From: an uncultured Mycoplasma sp.
GTDB taxonomy: Bacteria; Bacillota_I; Bacilli_A; RF39; UBA660
Assembly: GCA_947642635.1 (NCBI GenBank)
Contig: CANRTI010000006.1
Coordinates: 1-62,802, forward strand
Direction of reading: 5' to 3'
Length of the DNA: 62,802 nt
Positions 1 through 7,754 of this stretch are shown here, one piece after another. Positions within the stretch are counted from its first letter, which is position 1. Every line of letters begins with the position of its first letter. Position numbers and translations under genes: made by a program. The notes beneath the pieces were generated by a model. That model was given only the letters and a program-made list of their open reading frames with translations. It was not told where the DNA came from and did not search any database.

Positions 1-1
1 A

Positions 2-733
2 TTATATTATTTAAATAGTAGATATTATAATCCAGAATGGGGTAGATTTATTAATTGCGATGAAATAAGTGGTGAAATTGGAAATGTAATGAGCCATAAC
101 ATGTATGTTTATGCATTCAATAATTCTCTTAATTATATTGATGGACATGGAGATTGGTCAAAATGGTTAAAAAATGCTGTTAAAAAAGTAGTGGTTGGAT
201 TAGCAGCAATTACAGTAGGTGTTATATTAACAGTAGCAACAGGAGGATCTGCAGTTCCAGCATTAACGGCAGGATTAAAAGCTGCGGCAATATCAGGAGG
301 AATAACGTCAGGAATAAGTACGGCCGCTGCAGTAGTAAGCTCAGTAGGTAAAGGAAAAAGTTTAAAAGAAACAACAAAAAAAGTAGCTAAATCAGCAGTA
401 GATGGATTTTCAAATGGCTTTATGGCTGGCGGAATAATGGCTGGCGCATCTCAAACTATTAGTGCTGGTTTTAAAATAGCTGCAAAAAATGGGGTGGCAG
501 CGGGCCGAGGAACAGGTATTGAAGTTGGTCCAGTCAATATTTTATCACCTGATAAAATATCCCCAAGCAATTTACAAAATGGTGGAACACTGATTAACTT
601 TAATAATGGTTTTAGATTTGATGTGGGTTCTTCAACTTTGTTACATTGCCATATACCATACATAAATAATCATATTCCCTTTGGAATTATAATATCAAGT
701 TTATACGGAGTTAGTGAAGTAGATGAAGATTAA
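2..733 (+). CDS. RHS-repeat polymorphic toxin, C-terminal part (5' end outside window)
   Basis: The reading frame is open from base 2, so this is the 3' end of a much larger gene. The first ~45 residues are the RHS repeat-associated core signature (YYLNSRYYNPEWGRFIN, then YAFNNSLNYIDGHGD), the conserved boundary of RHS/YD-repeat toxins. After it comes a ~190-residue variable tip: an Ala/Gly-rich hydrophobic stretch, then a compact end with GFRFDVGSS, LHCHIP and HIPFG, whose His residues could be catalytic or structural. The toxic activity is not recognised. RHS proteins form a shell that holds a C-terminal toxin for contact-dependent or secreted antagonism. An overlapping downstream gene is the likely immunity partner. 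The ATG at 89 is internal, not the start. Confidence 0.85.
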   Translation, partial: LYYLNSRYYNPEWGRFINCDEISGEIGNVMSHNMYVYAFNNSLNYIDGHGDWSKWLKNAVKKVVVGLAAITVGVILTVATGGSAVPALTAGLKAAAISGGITSGISTAAAVVSSVGKGKSLKETTKKVAKSAVDGFSNGFMAGGIMAGASQTISAGFKIAAKNGVAAGRGTGIEVGPVNILSPDKISPSNLQNGGTLINFNNGFRFDVGSSTLLHCHIPYINNHIPFGIIISSLYGVSEVDED

Positions 734-1202
734 AATTTTAAGAAAAAGAAAAAAGTATTTTATTATTGACATATCAGGAGTAACGATTAATGCAAAAAAC
801 ATAAATAATTTATTCAAATACTTTAATGTTAAAAATGTAATGGTAATGTTAAACGTTTCTGATACAAATAGAATTATAGATTATTTAATACAAAATAATT
901 TTTCTTATTTTGTCAAGAAAAATACAAAAAGTAATAATTGTAACATTCAAATTAACATATCCAAAAATCAAGAAAAACTAACCGTGATAGACAAATTGTT
1001 AAATTTTGGCGATGGCGTATTAGATATTTATAATACTTTTGAAGTCGATTCATTTTTTGATTATAATATTTTTAAAAAAGAAGAAACATGTAAGCTTTGT
1101 TTTTATGTAAATCAGTATGAAAACGAGATCATTGTTTGGGTTAAAGAAAATAAAAACAAAATCAAAAATATCATATATGAATTAAATGATGTAATATCTT
1201 AA
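723..1202 (+). CDS. Putative immunity protein for the adjacent RHS toxin
   Basis: A 159-residue cytoplasmic protein with no signal peptide or membrane segment. It is Lys/Asn/Ile-rich and has a short C-x2-C (CKLC) near residue 122. I recognise no family. The start ATG lies 11 bases inside the end of the RHS gene, an overlap typical of toxin-immunity pairs, which need tight co-translation. The immunity role is inferred only from position, size and overlap. A second toxin-tip remnant and another immunity-like gene follow, as in RHS loci that keep older cassettes behind the current one. Confidence 0.55.
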   Translation: MKIKILRKRKKYFIIDISGVTINAKNINNLFKYFNVKNVMVMLNVSDTNRIIDYLIQNNFSYFVKKNTKSNNCNIQINISKNQEKLTVIDKLLNFGDGVLDIYNTFEVDSFFDYNIFKKEETCKLCFYVNQYENEIIVWVKENKNKIKNIIYELNDVIS

Positions 1203-1507
1203 AAGTATTATATGAATATAAAGTTATATTGAAAGAACCGATGATTTTAAATGGTGCGATAGAAAGACATAACGCTAATCCATATAGAGCGCATTTAAAG
1301 TTAGAAAAAATACAGTGTGAACTAACATATAATGAATCCCGAGGTGTAGAAGAAATAAATATAATAAAATATAAAACATTGAATAGATTAAACCAAATGA
1401 ACAATCAAATTCATGGTATTAGCCCTAAGAATCCAAAATACGATATGTATATGGAAGCAGGAGCAGCCGCAATGGGTGAAACATATGTGGGAGGAATAAA
1501 ATGGTAG
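1190..1507 (+). pseudogene. Displaced (orphan) RHS toxin tip, no 5' core
   Basis: The frame is open from 1190 to a TAG at 1505-1507. It encodes a ~90-residue toxin-like end containing YNESRGVEEINIIKYKTLNR and HGISPKNPKYDMYM, patterns I associate with C-terminal nuclease-type tips of RHS/polymorphic toxins. It has no RHS core and no convincing start with an SD. A TTG at 1229 has only AT-rich sequence upstream. It fits a displaced cassette that could recombine onto the RHS core. The family assignment is from memory and moderate. Confidence 0.5.
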
Positions 1508-2226
1508 AACAAGAATATAATAAAAAATATCGAAAGTGGAAGAATGGAGATACATTTGCTGTAAAAATAAAAGAAGGAGAATATCAAGGGAGATATTTGA
1601 TATTAATAAGATATGAAAATTTAGAATGGGAAGATACCAAACCAGTTTCGTTTAGAGTTAAAATTACTTCTAATAATAAACTTCCAAAAACGCAGCATGA
1701 AATAGAAGAATTAGAATATATTCAAACTTATTTGGAACCATATCGAGAAAGATTTTATCCTTTTTCTGGCAAAATATCAAATGAAGACATAATAAAAGAA
1801 AGATCAAAAGTAAAATTTTATCCAGATAAGAATGGATTTATGAAAGTGTATTTATTTGAGATATTATTTCGAAGAAAAGAGTTAGAAGAGTTAAATAATT
1901 TCATTTATCTAGGAAATTATGAGTTTTCTACGCCACGTGAAGAGTATATACCATTTTCACCATATTGTGGAGTAAATTATGACTTTCTAACTAGATTAGA
2001 AACAAAACTCATAACTTGTTATAAAAATTATAATTTAAAGCAACTTTCATATTATACAGAAGAAGGACAAAGAACATGGGATGGTTGGGGAACGGATATA
2101 CCACCATCAATGGAAGAAGTACGAAAATTTTGCAAAATGATGGGTTTAAATTTTGATGATGAAGAAGAAACAGAAGATTCTTTAACGTATGTAGGTGGTG
2201 AAGACGAAGATCCATTTAAAAAATAA
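1501..2226 (+). CDS. Putative immunity protein (Imm26-like) for the displaced tip
   Basis: A 241-residue soluble protein that begins inside the last 7 bases of the orphan tip, again a toxin-immunity style overlap; GGAGG sits 8 bases ahead of the ATG. The N-terminal third (KWKNGDTFAVKIKEGEYQGR) resembles Imm26-type domains that start with a Gly-Asp-x-Phe-Ala-hydrophobic strand. The C-terminus is strongly acidic (residues ~213-240), which could mimic nucleic acid and cap a nuclease tip. The Imm26 label is tentative; position supports immunity function. An intrinsic terminator follows at once and closes the RHS locus. Confidence 0.5.
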   Translation: MVEQEYNKKYRKWKNGDTFAVKIKEGEYQGRYLILIRYENLEWEDTKPVSFRVKITSNNKLPKTQHEIEELEYIQTYLEPYRERFYPFSGKISNEDIIKERSKVKFYPDKNGFMKVYLFEILFRRKELEELNNFIYLGNYEFSTPREEYIPFSPYCGVNYDFLTRLETKLITCYKNYNLKQLSYYTEEGQRTWDGWGTDIPPSMEEVRKFCKMMGLNFDDEEETEDSLTYVGGEDEDPFKK

Positions 2227-2232
2227 TAATTT

Positions 2233-2264
2233 AAGTTAGCTAATTTTTATTGCTAACTTTTTTT
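2233..2264 (+). terminator. Intrinsic terminator closing the RHS/immunity locus
   Basis: An 8-bp stem AAGTTAGC / GCTAACTT with an 11-base loop, followed by a run of T, lies 7 bases after the stop of the immunity-like gene. Confidence 0.85.
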
Positions 2265-2341
2265 AATGAATTAAATTAGAAAATTCTATTATATTAGAAA
2301 AGTTTACAATTTGGTTTACAAAAATATTACAAAAAAGTTTA

Positions 2342-2369
2342 TAGACAAAAACAATAAAATGGTTATAAT
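2342..2369 (+). promoter_or_regulatory. Promoter of the phage-type late module
   Basis: TAGACA at 2342-2347 and TATAAT at 2364-2369 are separated by 16 bases. The predicted start (~2376) sits at the foot of the hairpin described next, so initiation is followed at once by a terminator-like structure. Confidence 0.55.
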
Positions 2370-2376
2370 AGAGTAA

Positions 2377-2415
2377 AATGAATTAATTGACTGCAGCAAT
2401 TAGTTCATTTTTTTT
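2377..2415 (+). terminator. Leader hairpin/attenuator just after the promoter
   Basis: ATGAATTAATTG (2378-2389) pairs with CAATTAGTTCAT (2397-2408) over 12 bp with one G-U pair. The loop is ACTGCAG and eight T follow. It has the form of an intrinsic terminator but lies between a promoter and the first gene at 2451, so it probably attenuates the lysis module. Confidence 0.6.
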
Positions 2416-2450
2416 GGAAAAAATAATTTTTAAAAGAAAGAAGGAAAAAT

Positions 2451-3044
2451 ATGGAAAACGAATTATTTTTTAAAGATAGTTTTACTGAAGTAGATGGTAA
2501 GACTAACATTGAAGTAAACAAAGCAACGATGAAATGTTTTGATTCAAGCAATCAAAACTTTAGTATGGATTGTGATGGAAATTTAGTTTGTAATAGTATT
2601 ACTACTAAAGTTCAAAGCAGTAGTAATAATCTAAATATTGATTTAATCTATCCAATTGGTAGTTACTATGAGACTAGCGATGATAATTTTAATCCTAACT
2701 TTGTTTGGGGCGGAACATGGGAGCTTTCCCCTGGGGGATTAGTAACGGTTTCCCAAGATTTAAATCAATCCGAATTTGATACTATTGGTAAAATTGGCGG
2801 TAGTAAATATTTACAAGCACATTATCACGATATACGTTATTATAGTCCTACAGGAGAAGGAGTATCAATTTCTTATACACATGAAGGATTGCGCTCGCTA
2901 ACTATTGATAGTTGGGGATGGGTTAACAATATTGCCAATGAATTTAATTCTAGTTCTAATTTGGCAACAAATATGATTGGAAAAGGAAATGGCGAAAATT
3001 TGCAACCATATATTGTTGTTAAACGTTGGCATAGAATAGGCTAA
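2451..3044 (+). CDS. Phage baseplate/tail-fibre-like protein (Gp10 C-terminal-like)
   Basis: 197 residues. The central part reads IDLIYPIGSYYETSDDNFNP followed by WGGTWELSPGG. It closes with LQPYIVVKRWHRIG. Together these are the signature of short tail-collar/baseplate proteins of Firmicutes phages (T4 Gp10 C-terminal-like, 'microcyclamide/phage tail collar' style). It is the only structural virion-type gene visible; endolysin, holin and a regulator follow directly (4 bases to the endolysin ATG). In a phage this protein would sit at the tail tip. Here it may belong to a prophage remnant or a tailocin-like particle whose other genes lie elsewhere. Confidence 0.75.
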   Translation: MENELFFKDSFTEVDGKTNIEVNKATMKCFDSSNQNFSMDCDGNLVCNSITTKVQSSSNNLNIDLIYPIGSYYETSDDNFNPNFVWGGTWELSPGGLVTVSQDLNQSEFDTIGKIGGSKYLQAHYHDIRYYSPTGEGVSISYTHEGLRSLTIDSWGWVNNIANEFNSSSNLATNMIGKGNGENLQPYIVVKRWHRIG

Positions 3045-3048
3045 TTTT

Positions 3049-3831
3049 ATGAGTTATATCTTGGAAAATATTCAATATAGCCCCATTAAAGGTTATAAAA
3101 AATCCAAAATAACTTCAGGGTTTGGTCAAAGAACTTTTTATAATAATAAAACTCAAAAACAAGAAACAGGATTTCATAATGGGATTGACATGACTTTAGG
3201 AAGTGTTATTGTTACTCCCTATCCTGGGAAAATTATTAAAGTAATAAGTAATATAAAAGGGTATAGTGAAAAGTATCCTTCTGGTAACTATATTGTAGTA
3301 GATCATGGAAATGATATCAGTACAAGTTATTGTCATTTAAAATATAATAGTATTAAAGTACAAGTTGGTGATATTGTAAGTGCAAATAGTATTTTAGCTA
3401 CAATGGGGGCAACTGGTCATGCCACAGGAGTGCATCTTCATTATGGACTTAAAATAAATAATAAATGGGTTGATCCTAAAGATTATTTATTAGGAAAAAA
3501 ACTAATAGGAGAATATCAAACTAGTAGCACTTATATAGAATATGTAATAAAAAAAGGAGATACCTTAAGCAAAATTGCTAAAAACTTTAATACTACTATA
3601 AATACGTTAACTACATTAAATAATATTAAAAATAGCGATTTAATTATTACCGGAGAAATTTTAAAAATTCCTCAACACATAGATAATTATTATATTGTAA
3701 AAAAAGGTGATACTTTAAGTGAAATTGCCAAAAAATATCAAATAAGTTGGAAAGAATTATATCAAAATAATAAAGATACTATTGGTAATAATCCCAATTT
3801 AATTAAGATAGGATTAAAATTAAAAATATGA
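3049..3831 (+). CDS. Endolysin: M23 metallo-endopeptidase with two LysM domains
   Basis: 260 residues, no signal peptide, as expected for a holin-dependent lysin. The N-terminal ~145 residues are a lysostaphin-type M23 domain, with zinc-ligand motifs GFHNGIDM (H...D) and GVHLHYGL (HxH). Two LysM repeats follow (EYVIKKGDTLSKIAKNF and YYIVKKGDTLSEIAKKY) and bind peptidoglycan. M23 enzymes cut peptide crosslinks in the wall. The stop overlaps the holin start by 4 bases (ATGA), so the lysis pair is translationally coupled. Confidence 0.9.
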   Translation: MSYILENIQYSPIKGYKKSKITSGFGQRTFYNNKTQKQETGFHNGIDMTLGSVIVTPYPGKIIKVISNIKGYSEKYPSGNYIVVDHGNDISTSYCHLKYNSIKVQVGDIVSANSILATMGATGHATGVHLHYGLKINNKWVDPKDYLLGKKLIGEYQTSSTYIEYVIKKGDTLSKIAKNFNTTINTLTTLNNIKNSDLIITGEILKIPQHIDNYYIVKKGDTLSEIAKKYQISWKELYQNNKDTIGNNPNLIKIGLKLKI

Positions 3832-4214
3832 ATAAAATAGAGTCATTTAATATCAATATTATTAATAGTATTTTTCTCTTTTTATTTGGGCAATTTGACA
3901 TGATTTTAAAAGTCTTGCTAGTTATTATTGGCATTGATTATATATCAGGAGTTTGTAGTGCTATTTACCAGAAAAGACTAAATAGTAAAATAGGACTTAA
4001 AGGTATAATTAAAAAAATTGGTTATTTATTAATAGTTATTTTAACAACATTATTTGATAGAATGATAAACGATAATAGTTTTGCAATTAGAAACTTAATA
4101 ATATATTTTTTCATCTCTAATGAAGCGATATCTATATGTGAGAACTGGTCAACCTTAGGATTGCCACTTCCCAAAAAAATTTATGAAGTCTTTGAAAAAT
4201 TTAAAAAGGAATAA
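3828..4214 (+). CDS. Phage-type holin (TcdE/Cph1-like, holin_4_1 family)
   Basis: 128 residues with three to four hydrophobic segments. The family signature is seen in the segment VIIGIDYISGVCSA followed by a basic loop and KIGLKGIIKKIGYLLIVIL. The C-terminal GLPLPKKIYEVFEK matches the conserved amphipathic tail of this holin family. It would form membrane lesions that release the upstream endolysin; TcdE-type members also aid toxin export in clostridia. It directly follows the endolysin, supporting the assignment. Confidence 0.85.
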   Translation: MNKIESFNINIINSIFLFLFGQFDMILKVLLVIIGIDYISGVCSAIYQKRLNSKIGLKGIIKKIGYLLIVILTTLFDRMINDNSFAIRNLIIYFFISNEAISICENWSTLGLPLPKKIYEVFEKFKKE

Positions 4215-4263
4215 ATAGATTATTCTATTAAAAATATGTTTATTATTTAAAGAAGGTTGAGAG

Positions 4264-4773
4264 GTGGTTTTTATAAATAATTTAACATTGGAAGAATACT
4301 TAAATTTACCAAACAAGGTATTAGAAATATCAGAATCAAAAAATAATTTATATCTAAGCTTATTAAGTAAAGAAACTTGTAAAAAGTATTATTATAGAGA
4401 TTTAAAACTAGATTTGAAAAAATATTTTCAAAAATTCAATAATATTAAATTTTTTTATAGTTTTAATGATACTATTAAAGCAAGTCATTGTAATAGCAAT
4501 ATTTATCAAAAATCTTTAAAGACAGATAGAATTTCCAAATTTGTTGAGGATAAAATAAATAATGAAATATATGCCAAAAAAATGTATGATAGAATTATTA
4601 ATTTAGCTCATAAATTAACTCCAAGAGAAGGAAGGTATTTTGTTGAAGCATTTTTGGCTAATAAAAGTGACGAATATATTAGTGAAAAAATTGGCTTAAC
4701 AAGAATGGGGTTACAACAAATAAGAAAGAGTTGCTTAGTCAAAATGTATTTTGAATTTTTTTATGAATACTAA
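4264..4773 (+). CDS. Sigma-factor/ArpU-like phage late regulator
   Basis: 169 residues starting at GTG 4264 with AGAAGG 7 bases upstream. The N-terminal half is Lys/Asn/Tyr-rich and unrecognised. The C-terminal ~55 residues (LTPREGRYFVEAF, then a helix-turn-helix EYISEKIGLTRMGLQQIRKS) resemble sigma-70 region 4 and the ArpU family of late-gene activators. It could activate or antiterminate the module starting at 2342. The DNA-binding fold is fairly clear; the precise role is inference. Confidence 0.55.
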   Translation: MVFINNLTLEEYLNLPNKVLEISESKNNLYLSLLSKETCKKYYYRDLKLDLKKYFQKFNNIKFFYSFNDTIKASHCNSNIYQKSLKTDRISKFVEDKINNEIYAKKMYDRIINLAHKLTPREGRYFVEAFLANKSDEYISEKIGLTRMGLQQIRKSCLVKMYFEFFYEY

Positions 4774-4824
4774 AGATATTTACTTTCAAAATTAAGGTTA
4801 TCTTTTATTATTTTTCTAATATAC

Positions 4825-4853
4825 TTGTAAAGATTAATAATATTTGATAAAAT
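4825..4853 (+). promoter_or_regulatory. Candidate rpsB promoter with ~115-base leader
   Basis: TTGTAA (4825-4830) and TAAAAT (4848-4853) are separated by exactly 17 bases. Transcription would start near 4860, leaving a ~115-base untranslated leader before rpsB, long enough for autogenous S2 control. No confident leader fold could be drawn by eye. Confidence 0.5.
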
Positions 4854-4977
4854 AATCTTGGCTTAAATTAGTCAAATAAACATTAGTTTTTAGCTAAATC
4901 GTCTAGTGCAAATAATTTGTGATGATAAAAGCTTTGACAAAACTAAGAAGAGAAAACGAAAGGAAGAGTGAATATTT

Positions 4978-6021
4978 ATGGCCGTAGTTTCTATGAGTTA
5001 TTTATTAGAAGCTGGAGTTCATTTTGGTCATCAAACAAAAAGATGGAATCCCAAAATGAAAGAGTATATCTTTACTGCAAGAGAAGATATATATATTATT
5101 GACTTGCAAAAAACGCAAAGTTTATTAGAAGAATCTTTTAACGAGATTAAAACTATTGCAGAAAATGGTGGAAAGTTCTTATTTGTTGGGACAAAAAAAC
5201 AAGCACAAGAAGTTTGTGTTGAAGAAGCCACTAGAAGTAAATCTTTCTATGTAACTGAAAGATGGTTAGGAGGAACATTAACTAATTTCCGTACTATTAG
5301 AAGACGTGTAAAACGTTTAGAAGAAATTGAAAATATGGAAGCATCTGGTAAATTTGAAATTTTACCTAAAAAAGAAGTTATTGGACTTAAGAAAGAATAT
5401 GACAAATTAAACAAAATTTTATGTGGTATCAGAGATATGGAAAAATTACCACAAGCATTAATTGTTGTTGATCCTAAAAAAGAATACAACGCAGTTAAAG
5501 AAGCTAGAAAGCTAAAAATTCCTGTATTTGGTATTGTTGATACAAATGGTGATCCTGATGATGTTGATTTTGTTATTCCTGGTAATGATGATGCAGTTAG
5601 AGCAATTAAAGTAATGCTTGGTGTTTTAAATAATGCCATTTGTGAAGCTAATAGTTTAGAATTAGTTGATTACATTAGTGAAGAAGATAAGAAATCTAAA
5701 GAAGAAACTAGAATGGAAGAACTTATCAAATCTGATAAATTTAATAAAGCTAAAAAAGATGATTTAGCTGAAGAAAGACCATCTAGAGATTTTCGAAGAG
5801 GACATAAAAGAGATTTCAAAAATAGAGATGACAAAAGAAATTTTAATAAAGAAGAAAAAAGTGAAGTAGTTGAAGAAACTGAAAATAAAACAAATGAAAA
5901 AGTAGAAAATGTTGATTTAAGTACTAAAACTTTAACTGAATTAAAAGCTATTGCTAAAGAAAAAGGCATTAAAGGATATAGTTCTATGAAAAAAGATGAA
6001 CTATTAGCAAATTTAAAATAA
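4978..6021 (+). CDS. rpsB: 30S ribosomal protein S2 with long C-terminal extension
   Basis: Residues 1-~228 are canonical S2 ([47 protein letters not shown]). S2 is normally ~230-260 residues; this protein is 347. The extra ~115 residues are highly charged and low complexity (Lys/Glu/Arg/Asn) and end in a ~35-residue helical module from ~312 ([20 protein letters not shown], then KKDELLANL) that looks like a Rho_N/SAP-type nucleic-acid-binding domain. An SD (GGAAGAG) precedes the ATG. The gene is followed by tsf in the universal rpsB-tsf order. Confidence 0.95.
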   Translation: MAVVSMSYLLEAGVHFGHQTKRWNPKMKEYIFTAREDIYIIDLQKTQSLLEESFNEIKTIAENGGKFLFVGTKKQAQEVCVEEATRSKSFYVTERWLGGTLTNFRTIRRRVKRLEEIENMEASGKFEILPKKEVIGLKKEYDKLNKILCGIRDMEKLPQALIVVDPKKEYNAVKEARKLKIPVFGIVDTNGDPDDVDFVIPGNDDAVRAIKVMLGVLNNAICEANSLELVDYISEEDKKSKEETRMEELIKSDKFNKAKKDDLAEERPSRDFRRGHKRDFKNRDDKRNFNKEEKSEVVEETENKTNEKVENVDLSTKTLTELKAIAKEKGIKGYSSMKKDELLANLK

Positions 6022-6039
6022 GAAAGAAGGGAATTTGAT

Positions 6040-6921
6040 ATGGAAATTACCGCAAGTATGGTAAAAAATTTGCGTGAAGCATCTGGGGCTGGGATGATGG
6101 ATTGTAAAAAAGCCTTAGCAGAGTGTAATGGTGATATGGATGGCGCTATAAATTACTTAAGAGAAAAAGGAATTGCTAAGAGCGCTAAAAAAGAATCTCG
6201 GATTGCAGCTGAAGGTTTAGCTAATATTTTTGTTGATGGTAATAAAGCAGTTATTTTAGAAATTAATTCTGAAACCGATTTTGTTAGCAAAAACGAAGAA
6301 TTTATTAATATGTTAAATGTTATTGGTAATTCTTTATTAAAAAGTGATGCCAAAACAATTGAAGAAGCTAACGAAGTAGAAACGCCAAATGGTAAAGTTG
6401 CTGATTATGTTATTAGTATGATTGCTAAAATAGGTGAAAAATTATCTTTAAGAAGATTTGAAATTGTTAATAAAAATTCGGATGAAGTTTTTGGTTCTTA
6501 TTTACATATGGGTGGCAGAATTGCTGCATTAACTGTTGTTAAAGGGACAAGTGAAGATATTGCTAAAGATGTGGCAATGCAAGCAGCAGCGATGAAACCA
6601 TTATATTTAAATGTTGCTGAAGTACCAGATAGCGTAATTGAAAATGAACGCAAAGTTCAAAAAGAACTTGCTATGAATGAAGGAAAACCAGCTGATATTG
6701 CTGAAAAAATGGTTGAAGGAAGAATCAAGAAATTTTACAAAGAAGTTTGTTTGGTTGAACAACCATATATTAAAGATGGTGATGTTTCAGTAGAAAAATT
6801 TGTAGCTAATAACGGTGGAGAGATTTTAAAAATGGTTCGTTATGAAGTTGGCGAAGGTATTGAAAAAAAATGCGAAAACTTTGCTGAAGAAGTAATGAAT
6901 CAAGTTAAAAATAATAACTAA
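6040..6921 (+). CDS. tsf: Elongation factor Ts
   Basis: 293 residues, full length for the family. The N-terminal UBA-like domain carries VKNLREASGAGMMDCKKAL, and the core has the TDFVSKNEEF motif (TDFVA/TDFVSRN in other EF-Ts) that contacts EF-Tu. It catalyses GDP release from EF-Tu. It lies 18 bases after rpsB with an AGAAGG SD and shares its transcript; the intrinsic terminator at its stop codon ends the operon. Confidence 0.97.
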   Translation: MEITASMVKNLREASGAGMMDCKKALAECNGDMDGAINYLREKGIAKSAKKESRIAAEGLANIFVDGNKAVILEINSETDFVSKNEEFINMLNVIGNSLLKSDAKTIEEANEVETPNGKVADYVISMIAKIGEKLSLRRFEIVNKNSDEVFGSYLHMGGRIAALTVVKGTSEDIAKDVAMQAAAMKPLYLNVAEVPDSVIENERKVQKELAMNEGKPADIAEKMVEGRIKKFYKEVCLVEQPYIKDGDVSVEKFVANNGGEILKMVRYEVGEGIEKKCENFAEEVMNQVKNNN

Positions 6922-6949
6922 GTATTAAGCAAGTCTTAATACTTTTTAT
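6920..6949 (+). terminator. Terminator of rpsB-tsf
   Basis: A 10-bp stem AAGTATTAAG / CTTAATACTT with a 5-base loop starts at the tsf stop codon and is followed by a T-rich tail. Confidence 0.85.
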
Positions 6950-6965
6950 TTGTTCCAAAACTAAG

Positions 6966-6994
6966 TTGCCAAATCAAAAATTTTATTTTATAAT
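6966..6994 (+). promoter_or_regulatory. Promoter of the secreted-protein pair at 7023
   Basis: TTGCCA (6966-6971), 17 bases, TATAAT (6989-6994). Predicted start near 7001, ~20 bases upstream of the first gene. Confidence 0.6.
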
Positions 6995-7022
6995 AATAAA
7001 GTGTAGAGGATGAGAAAATGGT

Positions 7023-7754
7023 ATGAAAAAAGCAGTTATATTATTAATTATTTTATTGATTTTTCCAATCCAAACCCAAGCGGCTTCTGTTTGTTCGTAT
7101 AAAGAGCAAACAGAAATTAACAAAAAGATTGCTAATATTAAAGTAAGTTACAATATTGAAACAGAAGAGATAAGTTCCATTACAGGATTAAACACAAAAA
7201 GGGATTATGTTAATATTATAATTTTAAATATGACAAAAGATTTCTATCTTCGAATTACCAATGAAATTGATGATACTGAAAAAATTATATATTATGATGA
7301 TACCACGGAAGGAAAATATAACTATCGTTGGGATAATTTATTAGATGTTACTAAATTTAATATTGAAGTATTTACTACTGATATGGTTGCTTGTCCTGAT
7401 GAACTATTTAAAACTCTATATATAACAACCCCTAAATATAATGAATTACACGAAGCTTATATATGTGAAGAATATGCTGATTTTGAATTGTGTCAAAAAT
7501 ATATTACAACTACTGAAACAATAACAACTCAAAGTTTTAATAAAAAACTAGAAAAATTTAAAATTAAAAAAGAACAAGAAATTGTTGAGAAACCAGAAAA
7601 AGAAGAGTTTAAGTCAACTTTTTATGATGAATTAATAATTTTTTTGCGTAAATATGGTTTAATCATTGGTGGTAGTTTTTTATCGTTATTAATTATTATC
7701 GCTCTCATCAAAGCCATTTTAAAAAGAAAAAGAATAAAGGATTCCGGATTATGA
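7023..7754 (+). CDS. Membrane-anchored extracellular protein, unknown
   Basis: 243 residues. The signal peptide covers ~1-20 (ending TQAA|S). An extracellular part with five cysteines follows (C23 and a C-terminal group). A charged linker precedes a single membrane segment at ~211-230 (GLIIGGSFLSLLIIIALI) and a basic tail KRKRIKD, so the bulk faces outward. I do not recognise the fold. The gene overlaps the next (large secreted protein) by 4 bases (ATGA); the pair is clearly co-translated, so this protein could anchor or process its partner at the membrane. Confidence 0.7.
   Translation: MKKAVILLIILLIFPIQTQAASVCSYKEQTEINKKIANIKVSYNIETEEISSITGLNTKRDYVNIIILNMTKDFYLRITNEIDDTEKIIYYDDTTEGKYNYRWDNLLDVTKFNIEVFTTDMVACPDELFKTLYITTPKYNELHEAYICEEYADFELCQKYITTTETITTQSFNKKLEKFKIKKEQEIVEKPEKEEFKSTFYDELIIFLRKYGLIIGGSFLSLLIIIALIKAILKRKRIKDSGL

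Noticed and set aside
4774..4977. Prophage attachment site between the lysis module and rpsB
   Set aside because: No tRNA, integrase or matching direct repeat is visible within the window.
5247..5969. Long open frames on the minus strand across rpsB
   Set aside because: They lie inside a clear S2 gene, have no SD or family motif, and arise from the AT-rich codon bias of the real frame.
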